DNA of 64,000 nucleotides from contig JBCCBM010000004.1 in the NCBI GenBank assembly GCA_039034015.1, positions 124,001 to 188,000 on the forward strand. Reading direction: 5' to 3'. Source of the DNA: Acuticoccus sp039034015. GTDB lineage: Bacteria > Pseudomonadota > Alphaproteobacteria > Rhizobiales > Amorphaceae. Positions 49,099-60,100 of the stretch are shown in pieces. Below the pieces are notes generated by a model. It was not told the DNA's origin, did not search any database, and worked only from the letters and a program-made list of their open reading frames with translations. Position numbers and translations under genes: made by a program. Each line of letters begins with the position of its first letter. The first letter of the stretch is position 1.

Positions 49099-52000
49099 TG
49101 GCAATCAAGGCGGTGTCCGGTTGATGACTGGCGGTGACTTGCGCAAGCGGGACGTCAATGGAGCAGATAAACCCAGTGGACTCAAAGGCGAAATCCAACC
49201 GTCCACGGAGACTGCCCTCCACCATGCTCTGGATCAGCTTGGTGCCAAAGCCGCTTGTTGCCGGCGCGGAGACGGACGGGCCGCCCGCCTCCTTCCATTT
49301 GAGAACAAGCCGTTCGTCCTCGCCCTCGTCGATCTTCATCCAATTGACGGTGAGCTGACCGGTTTCGTTGGAAAAGGCGCCGTACTTGGCGGCGTTCGTT
49401 GCAAGCTCGTGGACGGTCATGCCGATGGCAACGGCGGCGCGCGCATCCACGATCACCTCCGGGCCGCGCATCCCCACCCGCTCGCCCCCGTAAACGTTGG
49501 AGAGTTCGAGCCTTAAGACGTCGCGGAGGGCGACCGAGCCCCAGTTTTTGGTGGTCAGAAGATCGTGGGTGTCGGCAAGGGCTTGGATCCGCCGCACCAA
49601 GCTGTCCATGGCTTTTAGGGGGTCATCGGTCTCTCGGCGGGCGCGATTCACCAACGCTGTGACGTTGCCGAGCATGTTTTTGACCCGGTGCTGCAGCTCC
49701 CGCATGAGCTGCCGCAGCTCTGCTTCCATGGTCTTGTAGCGCGTCACATCCCGCACGCTGACGCCGATCGCCACAATATCGCGATCATGGCGCACCGGGT
49801 ACCAATCCACCTCCCAGGTGAGCGTTTGGCCAGGTGCCCCGGCGGTCTGGCCGATAACCTCTTGGGCAAGGATCGGCTCACCGCTCAACAACACGTCGCG
49901 CATCGGCTTGATCACCTGCTCGCCAAGGAGGGGCACGATGTCGGTCGCGGTTTTGCCGATGTGTTGCGCTGCCGGAGCGCCGTTGATTTGGGCGAGGCGA
50001 TCGTTGACACGGACATAGCGAAAGTCCCGGTCGAAGAGGCCCATCGCCTGGGGCAGTGTCTTGTAAAGTTCTTCAATTTCAGCCAGTTGACGCTTGGCCT
50101 GGGCCTCCGTCTGCTCCAGCCTGCGCGCATATTGGCGAAGCTCGGTGACGGGCACGAACGTCATGACGACGCCGTCCTGCTCGTCCCGATGCGCAATATA
50201 AGGCAAGATGCGCACCTGAAGTTCGCTTTGCCCGTCGGCGGTTTGGAGGTCGAGATCGCGGGTTTTGCCGTCTTTCAGCACTTGCGAGGCGGTGCTCAAA
50301 AGGTCAGGCATGGAGAGGCTTGACGCAATGTCGGCCAGCGCGCGGCCCTTGTCATGCTCCACAAGGCGGAAGTATGACATGGCGTCCGGCGTAAAGTTTC
50401 GCACGCCCAGATTGTTGTTAAGGAAGATGGCGGCGACGCGCGTTCCCTCAATGTAGTTCTTGAGGTCTGCGTTGACGTCGTTAAGCTCGGAGACTTTGTT
50501 CTGGAGCTCTTCGTTGACGGTCGACAGCTCTTCGTTCGCGGATTGAAGTTCCTCGTTCATGGACATCATTTCTTCGTTGGAGCTCTTTAGCTCCTCATTC
50601 GATGTCTCAAGTTCTTCAATTGTGGTGCGAATGGTTTGGCGGGCGCTTTCCAGCTCATCCTCAAGGGTCTGGATGTAAAGCTCTCGGTCTTCGTTGGATT
50701 GGATGGGGTCGGCGCTGACGGGTGGGTCGGTGGGCGTGGGGTCGAACCGGTCCTGAAAGACAATGAGGCGGCTGGAATCGGGCAGCAACTCCAGGGAGAT
50801 GGTGAGGCGGACCGCGATCCCGCCGATCTCGCCCGCAAACCGTGTGTGGATCGGCTCGCCAACCAGCGCCTCGCGGGACAACAGTCGCCGCACGGCCCGT
50901 CGCATCTGCGGGTTGACCACCCGGGCAAGGTCCAGCCGCGGGGCGCCTTGCGGAAAACTCAAAAACCGGTTCGCACCCTCCGCCACGTAGGACAACTCGC
51001 CGGTTGCGTTGGCGACGACGAACGCAGGCGTGTGGCGGGCCAGGATCGCGTCCATGTAGGGCGCGTGCGGGACGGCGCGATCGGGCGCAACGGTGGGATC
51101 GGGCGCTTGTTGGAGCTCATTGCTGCGGCGGCCGGCGCCAATTTGCATCGCAAGTGGCCGCGCGTGACCAGGGCGTCTGCGGAAAAGCCTGTGCGAGGCA
51201 TGGGTCTCGCTGAAGAACTCTTGATCCTCTGATACATTTTCGCTCGGGCCAAGAAAAAGAAAGCCATCCGGCTTTAGCGCGTAGTGGAAGATTGGGAAGA
51301 CGCGGCTTTGTAACGTTCGATCAAAATAGATGATCAGGTTGCGGCAAGAGATCAGATCGAGCTTGGCAAAGGGCGGGTCTTTTACCAAACCGTGGGTCGA
51401 GAACCGCACCATATCGCGGATCTTCTGTGTGACCCTGTACCCCTCAGAAACAATGGAGAAGTAGCGGTTGAGGAAATCGGCGGGCACCTGATCGGCGATG
51501 GAACTTGGATAGACCGCATCGCGCGCGAGTTTTATTGCGGTGTCGTCAATATCGGTGGCGAAAATGTTGACGCGGGGGTAGGAATCGGTGCGCTCAAGCT
51601 CCGCCGCGACCAGCATTGCGATGGAGTAAGCCTCCTGGCCGGTGGAGCAGCCGGGCACCCAGATGCGAATTTCGTCCGCCGGGCCGCGGCCGTTCAAGAT
51701 TTCGGGGATTGCCAGTTCGTTGAGGGTTTCGAACGTGTCAGGATCGCGGAAGAAGTAGGTGACGTTGATTAGAAGATCTTGGAAGAGTGCGGCTGCTTCA
51801 GAATTGTCAGCAACCAGGCGTTGCACGTACTCCGCAGGTGAGGAAAGTTCTAGGACTGACATTCGCCGGGCGATCCGCCGCAAGAGCGTGGGGCGCTTGT
51901 AGTCGGAGAAGTCGTGGCCGGTCCTGTAGAGGACATGCTTGGTGACGCGGCGGATGAAATCTTCGTCGCTGCCAATCTCGGGCTCAAGCCCGCGCTTTCT

Positions 52001-52651
52001 GAGGCAGTAGTCTTTGACGACGTTGACCATGTCGGCCACGGGAAGCGCAAGGTCGACCGCGCCCGTCTCAAGGGCACTGCGGGGCATGCCGTCATATTTT
52101 GCGGTGCGAGGGACTTGCGCCAGCACAAGGCCGCCCGCCTGCTTGATGGCCTTTGCGCCGATGCTGCCGTCGCTGCCTGTGCCGCTCAGCACAATGCCGA
52201 CACTGTCCTGCCCGCGATCTTTGGCAAGACTTTCAAAGAATTGATCGATGGGGCGGCGGAGGCCGCGCGGGGCGGTGAAGCTGTGGAGCCGCAACCGTCC
52301 GTCTTCAATGGTGATCGATGCGCCGGGCGGGATCAGATAGATGCGCCCCGCCTCAACCTTTTGATCGTCCAAGATGGCGGCGACAGGCGCGTTTGTGCGC
52401 TTGCTCAACAGTTCGGCAAGGAGGCTCTGATGGTCAGGGTCGAGGTGCTGGACGAGGACCAGCGCAAGATCGTCCTTGGGGCCGAAGGTGGCAACGAGGG
52501 TTTGAAACGCCTCCAGGCCGCCGGCGGATGCGCCGACAGCGACGATGATGGGGCGCGTTTCAATCTCATCGGCGCGCGGTGCGTCGGCAGAAGCATGCAC
52601 GACGCTTGCGCCATCCATTGGCGTCGCCGTTTGTTGCTCTAAATTACTCAA
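49091..52651 (-). CDS. CheB-CheR-PAS-HWE/HisKA_2 fusion histidine kinase
   Basis: A 1186-residue multi-domain signalling protein. In order: CheB-type methylesterase (VAVGASAGGLEAF near 37, GIVLSGTGSDGS near 155), CheR methyltransferase (about 230-490, with VPGCSTGQEAYSIAM and RNLIIYFD), and a coiled coil of repeated NEE/NEEL units (about 677-734). Two PAS-like domains follow (about 735-825 and 860-980), then a HWE/HisKA_2 kinase with His near 988 in LQHRVKNMLGN and ATP-binding SGFGTKLIQ near 1137. Such fusions are widespread in alphaproteobacteria. The sensor input is unclear. The gene is divergent, by 48 bases, from a LOV protein. Confidence 0.92.
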   Translation of the reverse strand: MSNLEQQTATPMDGASVVHASADAPRADEIETRPIIVAVGASAGGLEAFQTLVATFGPKDDLALVLVQHLDPDHQSLLAELLSKRTNAPVAAILDDQKVEAGRIYLIPPGASITIEDGRLRLHSFTAPRGLRRPIDQFFESLAKDRGQDSVGIVLSGTGSDGSIGAKAIKQAGGLVLAQVPRTAKYDGMPRSALETGAVDLALPVADMVNVVKDYCLRKRGLEPEIGSDEDFIRRVTKHVLYRTGHDFSDYKRPTLLRRIARRMSVLELSSPAEYVQRLVADNSEAAALFQDLLINVTYFFRDPDTFETLNELAIPEILNGRGPADEIRIWVPGCSTGQEAYSIAMLVAAELERTDSYPRVNIFATDIDDTAIKLARDAVYPSSIADQVPADFLNRYFSIVSEGYRVTQKIRDMVRFSTHGLVKDPPFAKLDLISCRNLIIYFDRTLQSRVFPIFHYALKPDGFLFLGPSENVSEDQEFFSETHASHRLFRRRPGHARPLAMQIGAGRRSNELQQAPDPTVAPDRAVPHAPYMDAILARHTPAFVVANATGELSYVAEGANRFLSFPQGAPRLDLARVVNPQMRRAVRRLLSREALVGEPIHTRFAGEIGGIAVRLTISLELLPDSSRLIVFQDRFDPTPTDPPVSADPIQSNEDRELYIQTLEDELESARQTIRTTIEELETSNEELKSSNEEMMSMNEELQSANEELSTVNEELQNKVSELNDVNADLKNYIEGTRVAAIFLNNNLGVRNFTPDAMSYFRLVEHDKGRALADIASSLSMPDLLSTASQVLKDGKTRDLDLQTADGQSELQVRILPYIAHRDEQDGVVMTFVPVTELRQYARRLEQTEAQAKRQLAEIEELYKTLPQAMGLFDRDFRYVRVNDRLAQINGAPAAQHIGKTATDIVPLLGEQVIKPMRDVLLSGEPILAQEVIGQTAGAPGQTLTWEVDWYPVRHDRDIVAIGVSVRDVTRYKTMEAELRQLMRELQHRVKNMLGNVTALVNRARRETDDPLKAMDSLVRRIQALADTHDLLTTKNWGSVALRDVLRLELSNVYGGERVGMRGPEVIVDARAAVAIGMTVHELATNAAKYGAFSNETGQLTVNWMKIDEGEDERLVLKWKEAGGPSVSAPATSGFGTKLIQSMVEGSLRGRLDFAFESTGFICSIDVPLAQVTASHQPDTALIANA

Positions 52652-52699
52652 TCGAGGTGCCTCGCAACCAAGTCAAACCGGGCTTCTGTCAATATTCCT

Positions 52700-53254
52700 A
52701 TGTCGCTCAACTTGATTTCCCGCCACCGCCCCGCAACACCCTGTCGCCGCGCGGCCCACGACGTCCCAGAAGCGGCGTGCAACATTGTCCGCGCCTCGAC
52801 GGTACCGCTCACCGTGGTTGATGTCAGTGCCCCGAGTCAACCTTTGGTCGTTGTCAACGACGCGTTTTCTCGGCTCACCGGCTATGAACCGACAGAGGTC
52901 ATCGGGCGCAACTGCCGGTTCTTGCAGCACGACCAGCGCAATCAGCCGGCCTGCGAAGACATTCGGATGGCCATCGCAATGGGCACGAGTGTCCAGGCCC
53001 GGGTCGTCAACTTCCGCAAAGACGGCAAGCGCTTTGTGAACCTTTTGTACCTGCATCCGCTCATGTCGCGGGATGGGGTGACGCGGCATTACCTGGGGTC
53101 TCAGTTTGCCGACAATGAAAGCGCGCGAAATGACCAAGCCAAGCGCTTGACCGCCGACATGCGCGCGCTGCTGTCATACACAGATTTTGTGACGACGCAG
53201 TCCTACCGCACCATTTCGGAGAGCGTCGCGACGGTGCTCCGCTCCTCGTTCTGA
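52700..53254 (+). CDS. Short LOV-domain photoreceptor protein
   Basis: A 184-residue protein with one LOV domain and a helical tail. The flavin-adduct motif GRNCRFLQ (70-77, with Cys72) is intact. NFRKDGKRFVNLL supplies the conserved flavin-contacting asparagines, and GSQFADN carries the conserved Gln. The C-terminal 50 residues hold no output domain. It would sense blue light and pass the signal by protein contact, most likely to the divergent kinase gene. The start ATG 52700 is 48 bases from the kinase start. Confidence 0.88.
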   Translation: MSLNLISRHRPATPCRRAAHDVPEAACNIVRASTVPLTVVDVSAPSQPLVVVNDAFSRLTGYEPTEVIGRNCRFLQHDQRNQPACEDIRMAIAMGTSVQARVVNFRKDGKRFVNLLYLHPLMSRDGVTRHYLGSQFADNESARNDQAKRLTADMRALLSYTDFVTTQSYRTISESVATVLRSSF

Positions 53255-53260
53255 ACGCGG

Positions 53261-54580
53261 TCAGTGGAGCTTGAGGCGGGGGCGGAAGGCGCGCGAGGCC
53301 GGCCGCAACGCCAGCAGGGACAACCCGCCCAGCGTGCCGTGAATGCCAAGGATATGAAGGCGGTAGAGCGAGTTGTACACAAGCCGGGCCACTCGGCCTT
53401 CCACCGCCATGCGCCCGCCCACAAGGTTGCCCATCAAGCTGCCCACCGTCTGAAACCGTGCCAGCGACACGAGCGACCCCTTGTCGTTGTACGTGAACGC
53501 GGTGAGGGGCTTGTTGTCCTGCAGGGCCACAAGGTTTTTGAACGCGGTGGTGGCCATCTGATTGGCCGCCTGGGCGCGCGGGGGGATCGGCCGCTCGGCG
53601 CCAGCCGGCGTGTAACTGGCACAATCTCCGATGGCAAAGATGCGGTCATCGTCCAGCGTCTGTAAGGTCGGTCGTACGATAAACTGGTTGCCGCGGTTTT
53701 GGCTGAGATCACCCAGCGTCTTCATGCTGTCCTGACCTTTGACGCCCGCGGCCCAAAGCTTGAGCGATGCCTCAACCCGCGCGCCGTCCTTCAGCAAAAG
53801 CCCCGTCTTCTCCGCTGAGGTGACCATGGCACCGGTCATCACGCGCACGCCCATATCCTCCAATTCCTCATGGGCGGCCTTGGAGAGCTTTTCGGGCAAG
53901 GCCGGCAAAATGCGCGGGCCGGCCTCCAAAAGCGTGATGCTGAGCCGGTCCCTGTCGAACACCTCTAGGCCGTAATTCTTCAGGCTTTCGGCCGAATCCA
54001 CCAGCGCGGCCGAGAGCTCCACCCCCGTCGCCCCGCCGCCGACAATGGCAATGCGCACCCGCGCGTCAGGGTTGGCGCCGGTCTCAATGTCCTGGGAGGT
54101 CTTGAGGCAGGCGTTCAGCATGCGCGCGCGAAACCGGTCCGCGTTCGCCCGGCTTTCCAAAAACAGGCAGTGGTCCTTGACGCCGGGCGTGCCGAAATCG
54201 TTGGAGACCGCGCCCACCGCCAGCACAAGATAGTCGAAGCGGATGGTGTGGCGGCCGACGATTTCTTCCCCATCCTCGTCGATGAGCGGTGCGGTGGTGA
54301 TCACCCGGCGGTCCCGGTCCACACTCTCCAACGTGCCGCGGAAGAAGCGATAGCCCCAGCGCGCGCCGTGGGCGCCATAGCCCACCTCATCAAGGTTGGC
54401 GTCGAGGGAGCCGGCGGCCACCTCGTGCAAAAGCGGCTTCCAGATGTGGGTGAGGTTGCGCTCCACGAGGATGATGTCGTGGGTCTTTCGGCCGTACTTG
54501 GCGCCCAGCCGGCGGACCAGCTCAAGGCCGCCCGCGCCGCCGCCCACAACCACAATTTGCGTCTTTTTCGTCTCGCTCAT
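53261..54580 (-). CDS. Type II NADH dehydrogenase
   Basis: A 439-residue FAD-dependent membrane-associated enzyme that moves electrons from NADH to quinone without pumping protons. FAD-binding VVVGGGAGGLELVRRL, NAD-binding RIAIVGGGATGVELSAAL, FAIGDCASY, and quinone-site QAANQMATTAF are visible. It is the third gene of the SulP-USP-NDH run, 4 bases after the stress protein, and its end lies 6 bases from the convergent LOV gene. Confidence 0.9.
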   Translation of the reverse strand: MSETKKTQIVVVGGGAGGLELVRRLGAKYGRKTHDIILVERNLTHIWKPLLHEVAAGSLDANLDEVGYGAHGARWGYRFFRGTLESVDRDRRVITTAPLIDEDGEEIVGRHTIRFDYLVLAVGAVSNDFGTPGVKDHCLFLESRANADRFRARMLNACLKTSQDIETGANPDARVRIAIVGGGATGVELSAALVDSAESLKNYGLEVFDRDRLSITLLEAGPRILPALPEKLSKAAHEELEDMGVRVMTGAMVTSAEKTGLLLKDGARVEASLKLWAAGVKGQDSMKTLGDLSQNRGNQFIVRPTLQTLDDDRIFAIGDCASYTPAGAERPIPPRAQAANQMATTAFKNLVALQDNKPLTAFTYNDKGSLVSLARFQTVGSLMGNLVGGRMAVEGRVARLVYNSLYRLHILGIHGTLGGLSLLALRPASRAFRPRLKLH

Positions 54581-54584
54581 CGCG

Positions 54585-55430
54585 CTAGCGCCACACGAAA
54601 ATGGGGATGAGGCACGAGCGGACCACCTCGCTGGTGGTGCTGCCGATGACCATTGTGCGCAAGCGCGAGTGGCCGTAGGCGCCCATCACGAGAAGGTCGA
54701 TCTCCTCCGCTTCCACAAGAGCGGGGATCACCTCGGCGGGCTCCCCGTCCATCTGGCGGGTTGTGGCGGTGAGGCCGCCGGCCTCAAGCTGCTTGGCGGC
54801 GGCCTCCAGCTTGGCCTCTGCCCCCGCCTCGCGCGAGACGGTGACGACAAGGGCATCGAGCCCCGAAAAGAGCGGCGAGCGGGCGGCCGCATCAATGGCG
54901 CGGGCCGCGCCCGAGCGCCCGTCAACGGCAAACATCACCCGGGAGATGGGCTTGAAGGCGCGCGCGGCCACCAGCACAGGTTTGGTGCTGGCGCGCAAGA
55001 TGCGCTCAAGGTTTGAGCCAAGATGCATCGTGGCAAAGTCGGCCGCCTCGCCGCGTTTTCCGAGCACCACAAGGTCTGCCTCACCCTCCCGCTCAGACAA
55101 CGTGTCCAAAAGGTCACCCTGGCGCAGCGCCGTTGCAACGTCAGAGACGCCGGCGGCCACGATGTCCTCCCGCGCCTCATCAAGGTCGAGCCAGGCTTTT
55201 TCTTGCATCACCTTTGCGCGTTCGCCGTCAATCTCGGCAAGCTTTTCCAGAAGGCGACGGCGTCCGCCGGCCACAATGCGGCCCGATCGATCATCGCTCG
55301 ACACCGTGCGCCGGCCAAGCACCTGCACGATCTCCACCGAAGCCCCCAGCCGGCCGGCCGCCCAGGCGGTGTGTTCGGCCACGCTCTTTGAGTAAATTGA
55401 CCCGTCAATACAGGCGAGAATCTTGGCCAT
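54585..55430 (-). CDS. Tandem universal stress protein
   Basis: A 281-residue protein with two UspA domains. Domain 1 begins ILACIDGSIYSKSVAEH and ends near VLGKRGEAADFATMHLGSNLERILR. Domain 2 begins RVMFAVDGRSGAARAID and carries the ATP-binding loop MGAYGHSRLRTMVIGSTTSEVVR. The tandem arrangement is common. It sits between a SulP transporter and NDH-2 with gaps of 9 and 4 bases. Confidence 0.9.
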   Translation of the reverse strand: MAKILACIDGSIYSKSVAEHTAWAAGRLGASVEIVQVLGRRTVSSDDRSGRIVAGGRRRLLEKLAEIDGERAKVMQEKAWLDLDEAREDIVAAGVSDVATALRQGDLLDTLSEREGEADLVVLGKRGEAADFATMHLGSNLERILRASTKPVLVAARAFKPISRVMFAVDGRSGAARAIDAAARSPLFSGLDALVVTVSREAGAEAKLEAAAKQLEAGGLTATTRQMDGEPAEVIPALVEAEEIDLLVMGAYGHSRLRTMVIGSTTSEVVRSCLIPIFVWR

Positions 55431-55439
55431 GTGCGGTCC

Positions 55440-56945
55440 TCAGTGCGGCATCAGTTTTTCAAGGGCGCCGGGTTTGTCGTGGACCCCAAGCTCATCCACG
55501 ATTGTTTCGCTCGCCTTGTTGAGGCCCACAATCTCAACCTCCGCACCGTCCCTGCGAAACTTTAAGACCGCCGTGTCGAGCGCGGCAACACTCGACACGT
55601 CCCAAATGTGCGCGCCGCTGAGGTCAATGACGACGCGCTCCAATGCCTCGTTAAAGTCAAACGCAGACAAGAATTGATCCGCCGAGGCGAAGAACAATTG
55701 ACCCTCCACAATGTAGCGCCGGGCGCGGCCATGGTCGAGCGGCTCGGATCGCACGCGGAAGATTTGCGAAATTTTTGCGGCAAAGAAGATGCCTGACAGC
55801 AAAACGCCCAGAAGGACCCCGATGGCAAGGTTGTGCGTGGCAACAACGCCCACCACCGTTGCCACCATCACCACCGAAGAGCTGACTGGCTGTTGCCGCA
55901 TCTTGGTGAGGGAGGACCAGCTGAATGTGCCGATCGACACCATGATCATCACCGCCACCAGTGCCGCCATCGGGATGAGGGACACAAAATCCCCCAAGAA
56001 CACCACTAGGATGATGAGGAAGACGCCTGCGCAAAAGGTCGACAGGCGCCCCCGCCCACCAGACTGCACGTTGATGATGGACTGGCCGATCATCGCGCAA
56101 CCGGCCATCCCGCCGATGAAGCCGGTGCCGATGTTGGCAACGCCTTGGCCGATGGTCTCGCGGTTGCGGTTGGAGGTGGTGTCGGTGAGCTCGTCCACCA
56201 CGGAGGCGGTCATGAGCGTTTCCAAAAGGCCCACCGCCGCGATGCCGGCTGAGTAGGGCAGGATGATGAGGAGCGTGTCGAGGGTGAGGGGAATGTCGGG
56301 GATCAAAAACACAGGGAGCGTTGCGGGAAGTTCGCCCATGTCGCCCACCACCCGAAGGTCCCACTCAAAGAGGAGCGCGAGCCCGGTGATGACCACAATG
56401 CACACGAGCGGCGCGGGGATTGCCCGGGTGAGGAGCGGGAAGAGGTAAAGGATCGCAAGGCCGAGCGCGACCATGGGGTAGGTGAGCCACGGCACGCCCA
56501 CAAGTTCCGGGATTTGCGCCAGAAAGATGAGGATCGCGAGGGCGTTCACAAAGCCCGTCATCACCGAGCGGGAGACAAAGCGCATCGCCCGGTCGAGCTT
56601 TAAGAGCCCGGCCGCCACCTGCAACACGCCGGCAAGAACGGTGGCGGCGAGGAGATATTGCAGCCCATGGTCGCGCACGAGGGTGACCATCAAGACGGCG
56701 GTTGCGGCCGTTGCGGCCGAGATCATCGCCGGCCGCCCGCCCACAATGGCGCAGATGACGGCGATGGAGAACGAGGCGTAAAGCCCGACTTTCGGGTCCA
56801 CGCCCGCAATGATGGAAAACGCGATTGCCTCCGGGATGAGCGCCAGCGCCACCACCAGACCCGCAATCACGTCACCGCGGATGTTGCCGAACCACTGGTC
56901 CCGGATTTCCACCAAAGCGCTGCCGAGCACACGCATTCCTTCCAC
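55440..56945 (-). CDS. SulP-family anion transporter with STAS domain
   Basis: A 501-residue transporter with about 10-12 helices and a C-terminal STAS domain (RARRYIVEGQLFFASADQFLSAF ... VVIDLSGAHIWDVSSVAALD). Early marker: GDVIAGLVVALALIPEAIAFS, a core SulP motif. It may carry sulfate, bicarbonate or another anion; context (stress protein and NADH dehydrogenase) does not settle this. Two in-frame ATGs (56945, 56936) are possible. Confidence 0.92.
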   Translation of the reverse strand: MEGMRVLGSALVEIRDQWFGNIRGDVIAGLVVALALIPEAIAFSIIAGVDPKVGLYASFSIAVICAIVGGRPAMISAATAATAVLMVTLVRDHGLQYLLAATVLAGVLQVAAGLLKLDRAMRFVSRSVMTGFVNALAILIFLAQIPELVGVPWLTYPMVALGLAILYLFPLLTRAIPAPLVCIVVITGLALLFEWDLRVVGDMGELPATLPVFLIPDIPLTLDTLLIILPYSAGIAAVGLLETLMTASVVDELTDTTSNRNRETIGQGVANIGTGFIGGMAGCAMIGQSIINVQSGGRGRLSTFCAGVFLIILVVFLGDFVSLIPMAALVAVMIMVSIGTFSWSSLTKMRQQPVSSSVVMVATVVGVVATHNLAIGVLLGVLLSGIFFAAKISQIFRVRSEPLDHGRARRYIVEGQLFFASADQFLSAFDFNEALERVVIDLSGAHIWDVSSVAALDTAVLKFRRDGAEVEIVGLNKASETIVDELGVHDKPGALEKLMPH

Positions 56946-56949
56946 ATCG

Positions 56950-56967
56950 CCGGCCCTGCGCGGCCGG
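56950..56967. terminator. Short GC hairpin upstream of the SulP gene
   Basis: CCGGCC (56950-56955) and GGCCGG (56962-56967) form a 6-base stem in the 162-base gap between the carboxylase and SulP genes. It could end the carboxylase transcript or be part of the SulP leader. No T-run. Confidence 0.25.
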
Positions 56968-57107
56968 GTGTTGTGCCGTCCAGTTCGGGCGGCAAAGCCT
57001 TTGCCGACCCTTGGCCGACGTTCAATTAGAGCCGTTCTATCCCGTCTGGTACCCGCCGGGCCTGTGGCGCGCTGGGCATCTGCATTGCGCAGCCGTCTGG
57101 GCCGGGC

Positions 57108-60100
57108 CTAATCCACGAGCGTAAAAAGGGGCGCGCCCGCCTCCACCAAGTCCCGCTCGGCCACAAGCACCTGATCGATGGTGCCGGATATGCCAGCCGC
57201 GACCGGGACCTCCATCTTCATCGCCTCAAGAACGGCGGCCGCCTCGCCAGCCTCCACACGGTCACCGGGCCCAAGCGCGAGGGACCAGACGACGCCCGAA
57301 AGCGGCGCGTCGATGGTGCGTGTGCCGGCCGCAAGGTCGAGCGTTGCGGGGGGCGGCGGCTCGGCCGGGAGCGTGAGGCCCGCCTCGGCCCACCGCGCGC
57401 GCTCCGCTTTAAAGGCCGCGGTGCGCGTTGCGGTGAAGGCGGCAATCTCCTCGCCCGCATCGCCAAGGCGCGCCGCCTCCGCGCCCATGTCCAACACGCC
57501 GTCCTCGATCGCAACATCCACCCCACCGTAGGGGAAGGCCTCGCGCATTTCCAAAAGTTCGGCCTCGCTCACTTCGTAAAAGCGGATCTTGTCGAAGTAA
57601 CGCAGGAGCCAGGGCACCCCATCCCGGAAGGCCGATGTTTGGCGGTACGTGTTCCAAATCTGGACGGTACGCCCCACGAATTGGTATCCGCCCGGCCCCT
57701 CCATGCCATAAATGCACATATAGGCGCCGCCGATGCCCACCGCGTTTTCCGGCGTCCATGTGCGGGCGGGGTTATACTTTGTGGTTACAAGGCGGTGGCG
57801 TGGGTCAAGCGGGGTCGCGACCGGCGCACCGAGGTAAACATCGCCAAGGCCGTAGACCAGATATTGCGCGTCGAACACGATGCGGCGCACATCCTCAACA
57901 CTGTCGAGCCCGTTGATGCGGCGGATGAATTCAATGTTTGAGGGGCACCAGGGCGCGTCCGGCCGCACGTTGGCCTGGTAGCGCTCGGTGGCAAGGCGGG
58001 TCTGGCTGTCATCAAACGCCAGCGGCAGGTGCACCGTGCGGGACGGCACGGTGATCGCGTGAGGGGGCGGCAAATCCCGCTCCAGCCCATCGAGGGTGGA
58101 GAGGAGCGCGGCTTCGGATAACACGGCGCTGTCATAGTGGATTTGGAGGGAGCGGATGCCGGGGGTGACATCGATGATGGCGGGGAGCGCTGCGGAGTGG
58201 ACCGCCTCCATCAGCGTGTGGGCGCGCACGCGCAGCGCAAGGTCGAGGACGTTCTCGCCAAACTCCACGAGGATGTTGTCCTCCCCGCTCCGCCTGTAGG
58301 TGACGGGGATGGGGCGATCGTCGCGGCGAAGGCGCACCGCCTCCTCCTGCAGCGATGGGGTCAGCGTGGGGGCGGGGAGGGGGGCCAGCGATTGGATCGC
58401 TGCCTCCGCCGCGACAAGATCGGCAACGGCGGTCGCGCGGGTGGTGAGGGCAAAGCGCACGGTGTCGCCAGGCCGCAGCTGGCCAAGCTTCCACAGATCA
58501 GGCAGGGCGACCACGAAGGGGCAGACAAAGCCGCCAAGGCTTGGCCCGTCGGGACCCAGGATGATGGGCATGTCGCCGGTGAAATCGATGGCGCCGACGG
58601 CATAGGCATTGTCGTGGATGTTGGAGGGGTGGAGGCCCGCCTCGCCCCCATCGCTGCGGGCAAATTCGGGTTTTGGGCCCTCAAGGCGAACGCCGGTGCG
58701 CGCGCTGTTGACGCCAACCCGGTAGGCGGTGCCAAGCAGCGTTTCGATGTCGCCTTCGGTGAAATAGTCCGGCGCGCCGTGGGGGCCGTAGAGCACGGCA
58801 AGCGTCCACGCGTTGGTGAGGGGCGGGCTCGCGGGGGCGGCGCGGGGCCCGCCAGCCGGGGCATTTTCAAGACGCAACACATCGCCCGCCTTCAGCGCGC
58901 CAACGCCATGCCCGCCAAACCCGCCAAGGGTGAAGGTGGCGCCGCTCCCCAAAAAGGGCGCCGCCGAAAAGCCGCCGCGCACGGCGAGATACGCCCGCAT
59001 GCCGCGCGTCGCGAGCCCCAGCGCCAGCGTCGCCCCTGCGGCAACGTCCACCGGCGTGAATTGGGGGACGGGTTCACCGTCCAGCGTCGCGCCCATGTCG
59101 GCGCCAGTGAGCGAAATCACGGCCGGCGCGCGAAACCGCAGCGTTGGCCCGCTGAGGGTGAGTTCGAGCGCCGCCGCGCCGTCAGGATTGCCCACGATTT
59201 GGTTGGCGAGGCGGTGGGAGAGCGCATCCATGGGGCCAGATGGCGGCACCCCCACGTGCCACGCCCCAAGCCGGCCGGGCCAATCTTGGAGGGTCGATTG
59301 GGTGCCCGGCGACAGAACATCCACCGTGGGCGGTGCGTGATCGAGCCCTGCCAGCGCTGTGGTGGAGACGGTGGCCGCGGCAAAGAACGGCGCGCCGCAA
59401 ATGTCGCGCAGGTAATCAAGGTTGGTGGCGATCCCGAAAATTGCGGTTTCGCTGAGGGCGGCGGCCATGGCTGCGCGCGCCTCGTCCCGGGTTTGGCCGT
59501 GGACGATGATTTTTGCAAGCAGCGGATCATAGTGGGGCGGGACGGTGCTGCCGGGTTCCACAAAGGTGTCGACCCGTGCGTTTTGCGGCCAGGTGACGTG
59601 GGTGATGGTGCCCGATTGTGGTCGAAAGTCGTTGGCCGGGTCTTCGGCGTAAAGGCGGGCTTCGATGGCGTGGCCGTTGTGGGTGACCTGCTCGGCGGAA
59701 AGGTCGAGTGTGCCGGCGGCGGCGCGGATCATCCATTCCACAAGGTCAATGCCGGTGACCGCCTCGGTGACAGGGTGCTCCACCTGAAGGCGCGTGTTCA
59801 CCTCCAGGAACGAGAAGGTGTTTTCTGCTGGGTCATAGATGAATTCCACCGTGCCGGCGGTGCGGTAGCCCACCGATGCGCCGAGCGCCACGGCCGCGTC
59901 CGCCATCGCCTGGCGCGTGGGTTTGGGAAGGTCCGGCGCGGGCGCTTCCTCGATGACCTTTTGGTTGCGGCGCTGGAGCGAGCAGTCCCGCTCGCCAAGG
60001 GCGATGACGCGCTGGCCATCGCCAAAAATCTGCACCTCCACATGGCGCGCGTTTTCGATGAAACGCTCTGCGAAGAGGCGGCCATCGCCAAAGTTGGCCT

